This document shows, piece by piece, positions 11,015-22,176 of a DNA stretch of 64,000 nt; the stretch's first letter is position 1, and each line of letters starts with the position of its first letter. The notes beneath the pieces were generated by a model, which saw only the letters and a list, made by a program, of their open reading frames with translations, was not told the origin of the DNA and did not search any database. A program made the translations under genes and the position numbers. This stretch comes from Ilyonectria destructans. Lineage: Eukaryota; Ascomycota; Sordariomycetes; Hypocreales; Nectriaceae. The DNA is taken from positions 4,278,001-4,342,000 of the forward strand of contig JAHEWK010000001.1 in assembly GCA_020740775.1 (NCBI GenBank), given 5' to 3'.

Positions 11015-13389
11015 ATGCCTGCCTCTGATTCCAATTCCACGCCAATGTCCTCGATCAACGTCGAGCACAAGGCCTATGATCCCACAGAGCGACTGCTTGG
11101 CGCAGACGACTCAGATCATGGCTTCGACTCCAGCTCCATTGCATCCTACGACTTCCACTCCGAGAGCATCACAAAAACAGCCCGCCCGAGTCCGAGGCGC
11201 AATCGCATTTTACTCATCGTATTGGCCGCAGTTGTCTCAATAGCATTGCTCGCTTTCGGCTTCGTGCTAGGCGTGTCCTTTGGCCTAAGAAAGGTGAGCT
11301 GCTACCTTTGGGTGAGTTGCCACACTCACTCTAACTCCATTAACAGAGCGACGACGGCCTCGACAATGGTCTAGGCTTCAACAGTACTCTCGGTGATGGC
11401 GGCTTCAACAATACTCTTGGCGACGGCGGCTTCAACAGTACTCTTGGCGACGGTGGCCTCGACAATGACCTCGACGATGACACACACGATGACACCCACG
11501 ATGATACCCATGATGACACTCATGACGACACTCATGATGACCTCCACGATGAAGTCGACGACGGCCTTGGCCACGGCCCAATCGTCGATCTGGACTACTC
11601 TCGGTACAAGGGCAACTACATTCCCAACGGCGTCAACGAATTCCTCGGGATGCGTTACGCCAGACCTCCCACGGGCGACCTTCGATGGCGAGCCCCCGTC
11701 AACCCCGAGCACACCAACCAAACACAGAGTGCGAAGAAGGTAAGTCGCTCTCACCAAGCCGCCGGTTCTTTCACTCAGAGCTCATCGCTCACCACTCGTC
11801 CAGTTCCGCACTATTTGCCTAGCCACCAACCACAAACTCGGCGGAACCGCATCGGGCGAGGACTGTCTCTTCGTGAATGTATGGAGCCCAAACGTGACGG
11901 CAGACGCGAAGCTCCCTGTCATGATCTTCGTCCAGGGCGGCGGTAAGACCTCTCTGTCCCGACGATTCCGTCGCTCTTTTGTTACTAACTCTCTCTCGTA
12001 GGCTACACGGTGCTCGCGAGGCCCTGGATCAACGGCTCGGAAATAGTTGAGACGTCGGGCCAGAACATGGTCTTGGTCACGTTCAACTACCGTGTCGGCC
12101 TCTATGGCTTCCTCGCGGGAGCCGCTGTCAAGAACGACGGCAACCTCAACGCCGGTCTTTTGGATCAACGCTTTGTCTTTGAGTGGGTGCAGAGACACAT
12201 CTCCAAGGTACGCGCAGTGTTATCCATGAGACTCTTTCAATCACCCCTGAGCCATCAAGAAACAACTAACCCTTCCTGCTAGTTTGGTGGCGATCCCAAC
12301 CACGTCGTCATCCAAGGCTCTTCGGCCGGTGCTGGCTCCGTAGCTCTCCAACTGACGGCAAATGGAGGCCGCGACGACGGCCTGTTCATAGGCGCTATCA
12401 TGGAATCTCCCTTCATCCCCAGCCAGCACAGCATTTCGGATCTCGAGTTCCAGTTCGACCGCGTCGTGTCAGGCGCAGGTTGCAACGACACCGCCAACAA
12501 GATGCAATGCCTCCGCGGAAAAACGCTGGAGGAGCTCCAGGGCATCAACCTCTCGTGGGCCATGCCCGACCGCACCAACAAGCCCTTGTTCTACTGGGCG
12601 CCGTGCACCGATGGGGAGTTTCTGCGCGATACGCCGTATGCCATGTACGAGCGAGGAGCTTTTGTCAAGGTGCCCGTCATGGTCGGACATTGCACAGATG
12701 GTATGTCCCTATCCCCGTAGCACGTTCGTTCGTTCGTACGTACACTCACTTACACGAACTTGTAACTAGAGGGATCCGTCTTCGCCAAAAACGCCTCCAA
12801 CACCTTCGAGTTCGTCGACTTCATGCAGGACAACTATCCCGACCTCACCATCAACAGCACCAACGCCATGCTCGAGCACTACCCCCTCGAGGACTCCCTC
12901 CCCCAACACGCCTCCTGGTTCCCCTCGGCTTCGCGTGCCTTTGGCGAAGCCACCTTCATCTGCCCGGCCGACAACTTCCTCAACGCCTTCGCCGTCGCCA
13001 ACGCTCCCTCCGCCAACGCTGCAAACATCTTCTCCTACCGCTTCAACCTCCATGACCAGTGGTCCATGGAGGCCGGCCGCGGCGTCAAGCACCTCTTCAA
13101 TGGTGCCGCCGTCTTTGGCGCCAAGGACAATAGCCACACCCCCAGCTTCGCGACCTACAACGCCCCCATGATTCCCATCGTCATGAAATATTGGATCAGC
13201 TTCGTCCGTGCTCTCGACCCTAACCCCTACCGAGACAGCGCTGCTCCTCGCTGGCTCCCATGGGGCCAGACTCGAAGCCGTATGGTTCTCCAGCTCCACG
13301 ACTCTGGCTCTGCCATGGAGGCCGTCTCCCAGAATGAGACAGAACGCTGCAACTTCTGGCAAGGCCTAAGTAAGGTAATATATCAGTAA
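11015..13389 (+). CDS. Membrane-anchored type-B carboxylesterase/lipase with repeat linker
   Basis: Six exons (11015-11293, 11347-11739, 11804-11942, 12002-12207, 12283-12700, 12770-13389) give 684 aa. A cytosolic N-terminus of about 63 residues precedes one hydrophobic segment (about 65-90), giving a type II signal-anchor topology. Then come three nonapeptide-like GFN(S/N)TLGDG repeats and five DDTH repeats, followed by an alpha/beta-hydrolase carboxylesterase domain (DYSRYKGNYIPNGVNEFLG, SGEDCLFVNVW, TFNYRVGLYGFLAG). Predicted catalytic residues are Ser353 in GSSAG, Glu479 in TDEGS and His586 in GVKHLFNG, so the triad looks complete. The oxyanion-hole glycines are VQGGGY. The last exon could alternatively splice at 13,376, but the unspliced ending (CNFWQGLSKVIYQ) resembles family C-termini. 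Substrate unknown; probably displayed at the cell surface or in secretory membranes. Confidence 0.9.
11374..11547 (+). repeat. Two intragenic tandem repeats in the esterase linker
   Basis: A 27-nt unit encoding GFN(S/N)TLGDG occurs three times from about 11,374. From 11,476 a 12-nt unit encoding DDTH occurs five times, followed by a DDLH variant. Copies differ at synonymous positions, so the array is not brand new. Each long unit carries an N-X-T sequon. Confidence 0.85.
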
Positions 13390-13812
13390 TCGTGATGCTG
13401 ATGGCGGATATACCATCATATTTTTAGGGTACATAGACATGGTAGTTTAATCTTTTTTTGGCTCTTTCAACTTCCGACCAGATCCGTCGTCTTATTTAAT
13501 TGCGTGTGCTTATATGTTGAGATCGACCTGCCTCTGTCTCAACCGACCAACAAGCCATTTCAAATTTCAAAAAGAAACTTTGCACGTCGTTTAGCATTCT
13601 ATTTCTCAATTGACTCGCTCTAATGTCTACATAAGCCGCAGGATTCCATTACTACTCCGAGGCTAACAACGGACAATAATTAACCCTCTTGACCGCCACT
13701 AACTTAACACATGCCATGGTTCGCGTTTTCAAGACATGCCGTGCTGATTGTCTTCATTGCAAATAAGCTGATCCAGAATAGAGCCCAAAATGACTCTACT
13801 GACCAACAACAC
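13390..13812. other. Convergent intergenic region
   Basis: These 423 bp hold the 3' flanks of the esterase and of the facing low-complexity protein gene. The sequence is AT-rich and nothing else is recognised. Confidence 0.5.
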
Positions 13813-16800
13813 TCAGTCTTCCCCGCTCGAGTGCGAAGACCGATCCAAGGTCCTCCTCACACATGATCGCACAGCGCGTTTCGCCTCAAACGCCCACCGT
13901 CGGACCCGTCGATGCCGCTTACCCAGTCGAAGTGAGCTTGCGTGACCTCGCTTGTGACCGGCAATTCCATGTCTACCTAATGGCGTATCACCACCTACGT
14001 TGGGCGATGATGATCTTCCATGGCTTCCAGACGAGTCTGAATCTTGTCTCGACTTCCCAGGTTTGGGCGGAGGAAACCCAGGGACTCGGAGTCGAAGCAG
14101 TGACACCTTCTGTCGCAAGCCGCGTCGATTCCCGGTTGACACTGCTTTATGAACTAGTTGTTGGTTATTTCCGTCCTCCACATCTCGCCTTTGCTTGATT
14201 GTTGATTTTCCCCCTTTACTAGGCGACGCAGGGTAAGGGATATCGAACTGATCCGATGATTTGGGAGAAGGCTCAATTCTATTTCCTTCATGAATCGCTT
14301 TCAATCCACCTTTTTCGAGCCCAGGATGTGTCTTCTTGTCAAAGCACACTTCTTCAAGGCTGCAGCGGCTCGAAAATAGATTCTTCTTTGGGCGGCGACC
14401 CAGATCCGACAAAGAGCTGCATTGTTTCAACGCTTGGTTTCGTATGACTGTTCCGTGTTGGACGACTGGTTTATCTTGGCCCAGTTGAGTACGGGATATC
14501 TTGAGCTTGAGTCTTGGTCTTTGGTAGTCATTTAACCCTCCTGAGATTGCCTTAAGGCCTGTGGCTGCCTGCCTTTCCATGTTGGGAGAACGGGATGACT
14601 TCATCCGAATCTTGAATTTCGACGACCTCGTTCGACAATTGGCCTTTGATGACTCCGGACCATTCTCGTCAGAGACAATTTTTGGGGCTAAGAAGCTGGG
14701 ACTTTCTTCGCACTTAAAGTGTACTAGAGACTTTGTTGGGCTGGTAAAGAGAAGCCCTGTTGAGACCTCCGGTTCTGTCAACAAGCTCTCACAGGGTGAT
14801 TCACATCGTTGCTGTGCTTCTTGGGGCAACGGAGGTAAGGCTTTCATCAACTGAGGGATGCTGTTCGTCAGCTTCAACTGTTGTGCAGGCGAAATTGGGT
14901 TCGGTGATAGGATGGGAGTGTCCGCCTTTGCAACTGAATGGACCGGGTTGAGGTTTATAGTAGCGGATTCCAGAGTGTCAGGAGACTTGATGACAGCAGC
15001 TGCTGGGTTCCGTCGGTGTTTTCCTAATGGCCGTTCTCCTCTTGACTCGGCGACGCATCTTTGTGTCTGAGATGGGTGGTTTGGGAACAGTGCGTGAGTT
15101 GCTGGCAGTTCGCCCCGATGTTTTGACTTGGCCTCTTGGATGTTCGGGTCAGTTTTGAGGACTATACCATGTTCCTGCGTGTCCAAGGCCATCTTTGTGG
15201 AGGGGTCAAAAGTGTCAAGCGCAGGAGTGGTCTCTAGGCACGCTGGATTCATTGTATGCCTCAGCCTTCGAGAAGCAGACCGAAATGCTCGCTGGCCGTG
15301 AGGGTCATTAACCCCAGCCCGTGGCTTAGACGACTGCCACAGCCCACTCCCAGAAGAATTCAGTGTACTTTCGGGGCTTGGCGATGGCTCTAGATCTGTA
15401 TCCGATCCGGTTCCAACCTCCACTCTCAGCGAAGCAGGGGGGGCTGATCTCGAGTTCACAAGTCTGGTTTGAAGCAGCATGGCACCGATATTGTCAATAC
15501 CCTTGACACGTCCACTCAAATACGGAGTTGGCTGAACCTGGTTCGGGTCGATGGTCTGAGCAGAATTGCAGGTTGACTGATTGGCATTGTGCTCGTCTTT
15601 GGGTGATGAAAGCTCTTCCACTTCCATAAGAACAGGGCTGTGTGTGCTTTCTGAGACCTGGTTAGCCTCTGTAATCCATTTGGAAGGAAGTCTCTACCTT
15701 CGGCCATGTCCTTCTCATGTCCACTTTCATGAGACTCGGCTGGGTCATCTTGGGCCTCCAAGTGACAATGGCTCTCTTCTCTCAAGACCATGGGCCGACT
15801 AGTGCTACCCGCACGCTGAGGAATAGGACAAAGAGGGGAGGAAAGATCAGGTCCTTGTTGGGGGTCTGTCTCGAATTCCTCAGTGTAGTCATAGTAGAAC
15901 GAACCAGTGGAACGCAGAGGTGGCCCCTGTCTGCTCATATTCATAGGTCTCTGATACATTTCAACGATGGACGTCAAACTGGCCGACCGGACACTTTGGT
16001 CGCTGCAATCTTGTTGCCGACGTGGTGGCCTAGGGCCACAGTGAATCATCGAGTTGGGAGTTCTGGAACGGTGTGGTCCAGGTCCGTGATAATACGGGCC
16101 AGGGGAGGCTCGCGAAGGCAAAGAAGACGTCGACCTGCTGAAATCTGGCCGCAGAGAAAGAGGCGGTGGGCGACGATGGCTTGAGTAGTATGTCGGTTTG
16201 TAGGACCCATGGCCAGTCCGCTGGATAAAAAGTTAGTACCTGTCCTGAACAAGGCACTCGTTTCAATGGCACATACATATGAGACGCGGTCAAGCTCAAC
16301 CATCTTACTGTAATCAACACCTCCGTTGTCTGTCATGGCTGGGGAAGCTGGTCGGAATCCAGGTCGTTTCAGACGGGTCGGATACGGGTAAGGGGAACGA
16401 GGACGCTGAAGACCACCGGAACTTGAGAAGCTTTGCAAAGTGCATGATGACTTTTGGGAAGGTAGTTGTCTTGAGCTGCATGTTGTCAAGGAGTATGATC
16501 GTCGACCGTCATCTAGTGACGGAGAGAAGGACCGTGAATTGGACGGCTGGGTCGACGAGCCGTACAGCGAAATAATCTCGGACGCGGTATCTCGATACGA
16601 GGGGAGCGCCTTGCGGTCATCGTGAACGAAGTTATCATCAAGCCCCCGAGAATGAGGTCGAGTAAGGAGACCTGCGTCACCAAAGCTGGGTCTTGGACGG
16701 GGAGGGTGATGATAAGTCACCGAAGGGGGTGTAGCTTTGATGGAGAAGATGCCAATGTCGCCTGTTTCGGTTGTTGTCTTGAGCATGCTCTCCAGTGGAC

Positions 16801-16966
16801 CAGGAGACCGAAGGAGCGTCGAGTTCTCGTTGACGCTGCGAAGCGGCCGACGTTGATGTGAAGGTGGCCGGGAGTGAGCATGATGACCTGGCTTCACATG
16901 GGACCGATGACTGCTGTAATGTGAGTTTTGGCTGGCAGGCCTCTGGTGAGATTCTTCGAGCTCCAT
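13813..16966 (-). CDS. Large low-complexity (probably disordered) protein of unknown function
   Basis: Three exons (16966-16277, 16220-15698, 15650-13813) join in frame through 56- and 47-nt introns to 1,016 aa. I do not recognise the family. The protein is rich in Ser, Pro, Arg and His, with many SRPPS/RSPxP-type patches and no predicted membrane segment or signal peptide. The N-terminal third contains HYSSHRSHVKPGHHAHSRPP and a Tyr-rich patch YYDYTEEF; the C-terminal 60 residues are strongly basic (HKRGHASSLRLGKRHRRVRR). The ATG at 16966 (MELEESHQRP) is the first in frame; the frame is open upstream but only through a TTG. Long open frames that keep phase over two consensus introns support a real gene. 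A nuclear or cytoskeletal scaffold role is possible, but this is guesswork. Confidence 0.68.
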
Positions 16967-18774
16967 GGAGGCGTATTGAAGCCCCGCGTTCTGGAGGCAA
17001 CGGGGGAGAATAAGATGGACTAAGTGATATGGGAAATGTTCACTGACGACCAAGGACAATCAAAACAGACCAAGAAACCTGGAGCGGGCGATTACGAGCC
17101 AACTGACAGCCGTTACAGCCTGGCTTCAAGACGCATCCTGAAGAGTGAAGACGAGCTTGCGGAAGACGAGGCGATCAGGCGACGTGAAGCTGCGTCGTGA
17201 GGCAACTCACAGGGACGGAGAGCGATCGAGACTGACATGGCTCGAGGAAGGTAAGTGCGAGAGAACATTGTTATGGCTAATTCTCTTTCTGTTCCTGGCC
17301 GATTTACACGAGAACTGAAGAAGTTCAGAAGGAAGGAAGGAGAAACGCATTCTACAGCTGTATGAGGGCAGGTGGCAGCTGCCCTCCGATTCAAAGTGCC
17401 ATGACGAAGGGCTGCGAACAGGAGGGAGGTGCTTTCCAAGAGCTCACTGCACCTACCGCGAAACAGGCAAGTACAGCAACCCTCGTCGACCCTCGTCGGA
17501 GACCAGTACTCAAGAGTGGCTTCCTTCCTATGTACATCATCCCTACCTACCTCGAGAACCCGAAAGCGCCACCGGACCAGTCTTGAACGAGACCAATGCA
17601 GACCGCCAATTCGAGCTCAAATGATGTCTGTGGCGGAATCGTGCAGATGCATCGATCATCGTCCTCGCGACTGCCCTTCGGCCGACATGTTCGTTTCCTC
17701 GATGGCGTCGGGTAGTCGAGTCGGGTAGGTTCAGGTTTCAGGCGTCAGGACGGAGAGCCCAAATGCATTCGGATACTCCCTGCATACTGCGCGAACAAGG
17801 GCAAGAAATGAGGGCCCGATTTATCAAGAATTGCTCTCCGGTCACGTTGGTTCGGCCACTTTCGGGGAACGGGCCCCCCCTCGTCGGTGCCTCCTAGACG
17901 TCTAGACCCCTCGTGATGGATGCAATACACCACGGGGCGTCAGCCAGGGCGCCTGTCAATCGACGGAGTCGAGTCAGGGCCCTCACAAGACCCAAGCCCA
18001 CTCCAGACCGACACCGCACATAACGTGACTCATTGCCCAGAACAGACGCGTTTGGCGGTCTACCTATGGACACGCGGTGGGTTCGCTGGGCCAGCGAGCC
18101 GAACTCTGTTGAAGTTTGACTCGGCAACAGGGGAACATGGTTTGGTTTCAGTGGCCTGGCCCTCTGGCTCTTCTGGAAGCGTTCCCACTGCAATTGTCTA
18201 CAATTGCCCACAATTGCCCAAAATTGCCCTTCTTGTCCACTCGGTTCCCGATGTGGCTTGCACCGTCGACGAGTCTGTGCCGCCCGGTCCAGGATTTTTC
18301 GTCCTTGTGGCCTCCGCTGGGGTCGCTGGCGCCCGGGGGCCGTCATCCACTGGTCACCGTCGCACCCCCGCAGTCCACTTGGCCTGTGATCCACGCAAGC
18401 TTGTCGAAGTCTAGTCAGGGGTCTACCGGACGCTTATCCCGAGGTGTTCATGTGGTTACAGTGGTTATTGTTAAGCTTGCCAACGGATTCCTGGTCCATT
18501 TCCTGGGGCAAAAAAGAAACCCGTTGGCCGCTTTCTTGGGGATTTGGGTTTCTCAATTCAAACATCAAATGTAAACAAGCGACGCCCTCCTTCTGTCTTT
18601 GACTCCGTCTTTCCCTCCCTCGTCGTCAATATTCGCCCTGCGTCTTCGTCTTACATCTTCTTCGCCTGCTCTCCCTTGCATCGAGTCACGACTCCAGCTT
18701 CCCCGCTCCCTTCCTACCGGTACTCATAATATCCTACCGAACGCCTGCGCGCCTGAACTCGCCGTCACGCTACA
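16967..18774. promoter_or_regulatory. Divergent 1.8-kb intergenic region
   Basis: This region lies between the start of the 1,016-aa gene (minus) and the 187-aa gene (plus). It contains overlapping ORFs on both strands that look random. A short direct repeat of ACAATTGCCC occurs near 18,198-18,230, and CT-rich sequence at 18,580-18,730 probably marks the leader of the plus-strand gene. Confidence 0.45.
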
Positions 18775-19338
18775 ATGGCTTCCCGAAAACCCAACCTCAG
18801 GATCCCCTTGCCCGACGCCGAGCATAGTGAAATCCAACGTCCCACCACTAGCTCACTACGAAGCCCGCGCTTTATCGAGGATTTCAACGCACCGTTCTCA
18901 GAAGCCCTTATGAACGCCTCAAGGACGACGCTCGCGACAGACACCATGACTTACCCTTCAACTTCCACCAACGGCCGTACTAGCTTTGGAGGCGAGAGTG
19001 GTCGACGACCATCTTTTAGCACAAGGCAATCGGGCTTGCAATCACCAACTCCCTTGCGCCTACGCCACTCCTCTTGGGAATCAGAGACCAAGCGCCGGTC
19101 GACCGTCAACGATCGGATCCGGGAATGGGCCAGGAAATCATGGGGCGCCGTTCGAAACCGCTCCGAGGCGAAGGGTGATTATTTCGAGAGCAACCCGAAC
19201 CATGGTCGGAGCAGCGCTAGACTATCTCCTTCACCAAGCGATATTGCTCCCTCGGAATCTGAAAGGCCAGTGAGAAGCGCCACGTTCTCTCAAGCCGTTG
19301 TCACCATGAACGAGGTGTCATCATCGAGGTTAGGATGA
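18775..19338 (+). CDS. Hypothetical 187-aa Ser/Arg-rich protein
   Basis: A single exon with a good start context (gctacaATGGCTTCC) preceded by a CT-rich leader. The 187-aa product is Ser/Arg-rich and probably mostly disordered, with one amphipathic segment (VNDRIREWARKSWGAVRNRS, about residues 110-129) and phosphorylation-type patches such as SARLSPSPSD. There is no membrane segment or signal peptide. I do not recognise the family. It ends 168 bp from the convergent MON1 stop. The leader and codon usage support a real gene, but no homology can be claimed. Confidence 0.6.
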   Translation: MASRKPNLRIPLPDAEHSEIQRPTTSSLRSPRFIEDFNAPFSEALMNASRTTLATDTMTYPSTSTNGRTSFGGESGRRPSFSTRQSGLQSPTPLRLRHSSWESETKRRSTVNDRIREWARKSWGAVRNRSEAKGDYFESNPNHGRSSARLSPSPSDIAPSESERPVRSATFSQAVVTMNEVSSSRLG

Positions 19339-19506
19339 GGCAATGGACGAGGCAATGTGCCGAGAAGCTGTGGTACACGGGTTCCACAGTCATGGGTTGA
19401 TTCCTGCATAACAAGTACATACTAGGCGTTGGTGGTCTCGGTCTTGGGTTCGGAGGGTACAAACACAAAACGTGTTTTGATGACGGTATATGAGGCTTGC
19501 ATCGGT

Positions 19507-21297
19507 TCAGAATACACCGCCGCCAATAATGAAAAGGCGTTCTTCTTCCTTTTTGGCCCAATGGATAATCTTGTTTGCCCCCTGTGTGATTGTAGACCTG
19601 GACACGTTCGGTCCGGCTACGCAGTAGAATTCGAAGACGGGCGTGATCCAGGCCAGCGACGTCGCGTCTTCTCCGACGCTGTGCAGAACCTTAAGGTGCG
19701 CGTGCTTGGCGTGTATGGATGCATGCAGTTCGTGATACACCGTCATGAGCCTCCTCCGCTCAACAAGGTCCGTGAAGGTGGGCTCCAATGACGCCATGCA
19801 GAACTGGACATTTGCTCGTGATTTGTACAGGAAATGGCTGACTTGGCTACCCGGAGCAATATCGTGCATCTTCGGGCGACCTGCTCGCGCGGCGTTCTGA
19901 ATAATGGCAAGAGTCCCGTTCTTGGCTAGTTGCTGAGCGACGTTGTCCCGCATCTGCTTGAGCTCGAAAAAGCTCTCCCGATCGGCGCTTATCAGGACCA
20001 TTGCAACTCCTTCTTCTGCCGAGCGGCCGTCTGCGGCTGCCGGGGAACTGGCCTGCTCTCCGGAGGCCCCTTCGAAGAAACTCACGTACATATAGAGGTA
20101 GCCTTTGTTGTTGAATGCCGGCAGGCAGATGGGAATCCAGTTCTCACCGCCACCGCCTTTGATGCCGCCACTCGCAAACAACATGTTGAAGATCAACTGC
20201 AGGTCGCTAGGATGAAGGGAATGCCGCCGTGGCCGAATGACGCTGACGAGTTTTCCACCAGCCACAATGAGTCCATAGAGCAGCTTCTCAGCTCTCAACT
20301 TCAGGAACGTGTTGTTGACGGTGTGGCGCTGAGACTTTCGAATCTTTAGGCACTCCAAGGATCCGAGGAGGGCTGAGGGGGATCCTTTGGTGAAAGTGTC
20401 GGCCAGAGATGAGAGTAGGGACTCTGTGCCCTCTAGCGGCTTGCGCAAGTCCGTCGATGGCCGATTTGCGAAGATATGTGTGAGTTTTGGTAGGGTTAGG
20501 GTGGATAAGATTTGCATGTAAAGTGCATCCAGCTGCGCTCGTAATTGAGAGTCACTCTCTCCAAGCTTACTGATGGCGACAAAGTAGAGCGGCCCTTCAG
20601 TCGCTATGACAAACCGGGTGTCTCCGGCAGAGAAGGCCTGGAGCGGGTTCTTAGCCCCTTCGTAAAATGATATGATGGTCTGCACAACGCCCATTGACGA
20701 GTTGATCAAACTCAGGTCTCCATGGCGACTCCAAATGGGCTTCCCAGCGGACGATAAGATCAAGTAGTGCTTCAGTTTCGACTTCCACATGTGCAATTTC
20801 TCATCATCTTCGAATTCCTTGTTTTCCTCTTCTGGCAGCGGGCTGAATTCTTGGTCAAATTCGGCGAGGTGATCTCCCGGACCAATCCTCGTCCTCTCGA
20901 ATGGTTGCACAGTGGCCGCCTGAGAGCGAAGCATGTTCCACGCTGGGCTCTTCTTATGGAGTTCTCCAGCAAGTAGACTGGCAATGTCTCCAGCAGGCCT
21001 CATCGTCGGCGCAAAGCTCATGACACTCGCGGCATCGTCGGCCTCACCGCCAATGCTGCTGGCATGGTGGGGGGTCGCGTGGCCGCTATCGGCTGGGCTG
21101 GGGACGGAGTCGGGCCCAAGAGTTTGGAATGTGCCTCGCGATCCATCTGGGAACGAGAGCGTCTGGATATCCACGGGGGTTATTGCAGTTGTAGCCTGCG
21201 CCTGGAGGGATTTCGGGTCGGCGCCAGCACTGGTGCTGGGTCGAGGAGGGAGAGGGGGACGGTGGTCGTCGTCTTGGGAATCTGGGTCCGGTCCCAT
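19507..21297 (-). CDS. mon1: Vacuolar fusion protein MON1
   Basis: One uninterrupted exon encodes 596 aa. With Ccz1, Mon1 forms the guanine nucleotide exchange factor that activates the Rab7 GTPase Ypt7 on late endosomes, vacuoles and autophagosomes. The disordered N-terminus (about 1-165) leads into the conserved block [20 protein letters not shown] and [20 protein letters not shown], the first longin domain. Later come [60 protein letters not shown] and the C-terminal [13 protein letters not shown] ending with [13 protein letters not shown]. All three longin-type regions appear intact. The ATG at 21297 heads the only plausible frame. It is divergent from DOP1, another endosomal trafficking gene. 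Confidence 0.96.
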   Translation of the reverse strand: MGPDPDSQDDDHRPPLPPRPSTSAGADPKSLQAQATTAITPVDIQTLSFPDGSRGTFQTLGPDSVPSPADSGHATPHHASSIGGEADDAASVMSFAPTMRPAGDIASLLAGELHKKSPAWNMLRSQAATVQPFERTRIGPGDHLAEFDQEFSPLPEEENKEFEDDEKLHMWKSKLKHYLILSSAGKPIWSRHGDLSLINSSMGVVQTIISFYEGAKNPLQAFSAGDTRFVIATEGPLYFVAISKLGESDSQLRAQLDALYMQILSTLTLPKLTHIFANRPSTDLRKPLEGTESLLSSLADTFTKGSPSALLGSLECLKIRKSQRHTVNNTFLKLRAEKLLYGLIVAGGKLVSVIRPRRHSLHPSDLQLIFNMLFASGGIKGGGGENWIPICLPAFNNKGYLYMYVSFFEGASGEQASSPAAADGRSAEEGVAMVLISADRESFFELKQMRDNVAQQLAKNGTLAIIQNAARAGRPKMHDIAPGSQVSHFLYKSRANVQFCMASLEPTFTDLVERRRLMTVYHELHASIHAKHAHLKVLHSVGEDATSLAWITPVFEFYCVAGPNVSRSTITQGANKIIHWAKKEEERLFIIGGGVF

Positions 21298-22176
21298 CTT
21301 GATGAAGTGTGCTGGTGTTGCATTGCCGGATCAAACGGTTTGAAGGTAGAAGGAGATCTACTAGAAAATCCGACGGCCATCCACAGGGCCCGTTGAGTTT
21401 CCGTGTGTGTCAGGCGCGTCCATTATGCCATCGTCGGTGACGTTTGGTTGTCGGTGGTGGATTAGTCGTGTTGGTTGGAGGTGCAAGGCCCAGCCATGAC
21501 GAGAGGAAGGCCAAAGGATCCACACCCCGAGAGGCACCATTTACGCCAGCTAACTTAATGTAGAAAGAAGACGAAGACACCTCAATGCCCCTCTGCGTCT
21601 TGCATTGATACCACAATATTATTTCAGCCTGAATATCAGATGCCATTCTTCTTGTCCATCTTATTCGAAATATTGGTGATTTGCATAATCAAAGCTTCAC
21701 ATTCAAAGTCAAGGCTTGCCCATGCTCCTGGAGGCCGAGAGTTGAGGTTCTTGGCTCCAGATTAAGGCTTAGTACCTGTGAAAGTTCGGTACAGAGACGT
21801 GTCGATTACGTACCTCCCAGCCATGACGCAGCCACACACAGCGAATGCCCTGCCACCCTTTGGAGGGGCTGCTGCAGCCTTGCGCTGGAGGCACGCGCCA
21901 AGGCCAGCTGTGACCAATCAGCGCCACGTTATGCCCTGTATTTCAGGATACCTAGGTACCTTTATTGCGCCCCCAGGGGGGAGCTGGGTCAAGCTGCTGG
22001 GTGAAACGTAGCCTTCCAGGTGGGATTCGCGGCTTCATCTCGAGATTCCTCCCTCCGATCTACTAACGATTCCTCCTCACGCGCCCTAGCTCCCAGCGAT
22101 GCTCCCTGGCACCGGCGCCATTCAGTAGGGTACTCGGTGTTCGCATATCCGTCCTCGAACCGAATAGTCACCAACC
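21298..22176. promoter_or_regulatory. Divergent promoter MON1 / DOP1
   Basis: This 879-bp region separates two outward-facing trafficking genes. A CCAAT box lies at 21914-21918 within GACCAATCAG, a typical binding site for the HapB/HapC/HapE complex. No coding feature was seen. Confidence 0.55.

Noticed and set aside
17894..18414. Opposed 164-166-codon frames on both strands
   Set aside because: They overlap fully, lack domain-like sequence and lie in a GC-rich leader region; no splice structure supports them.
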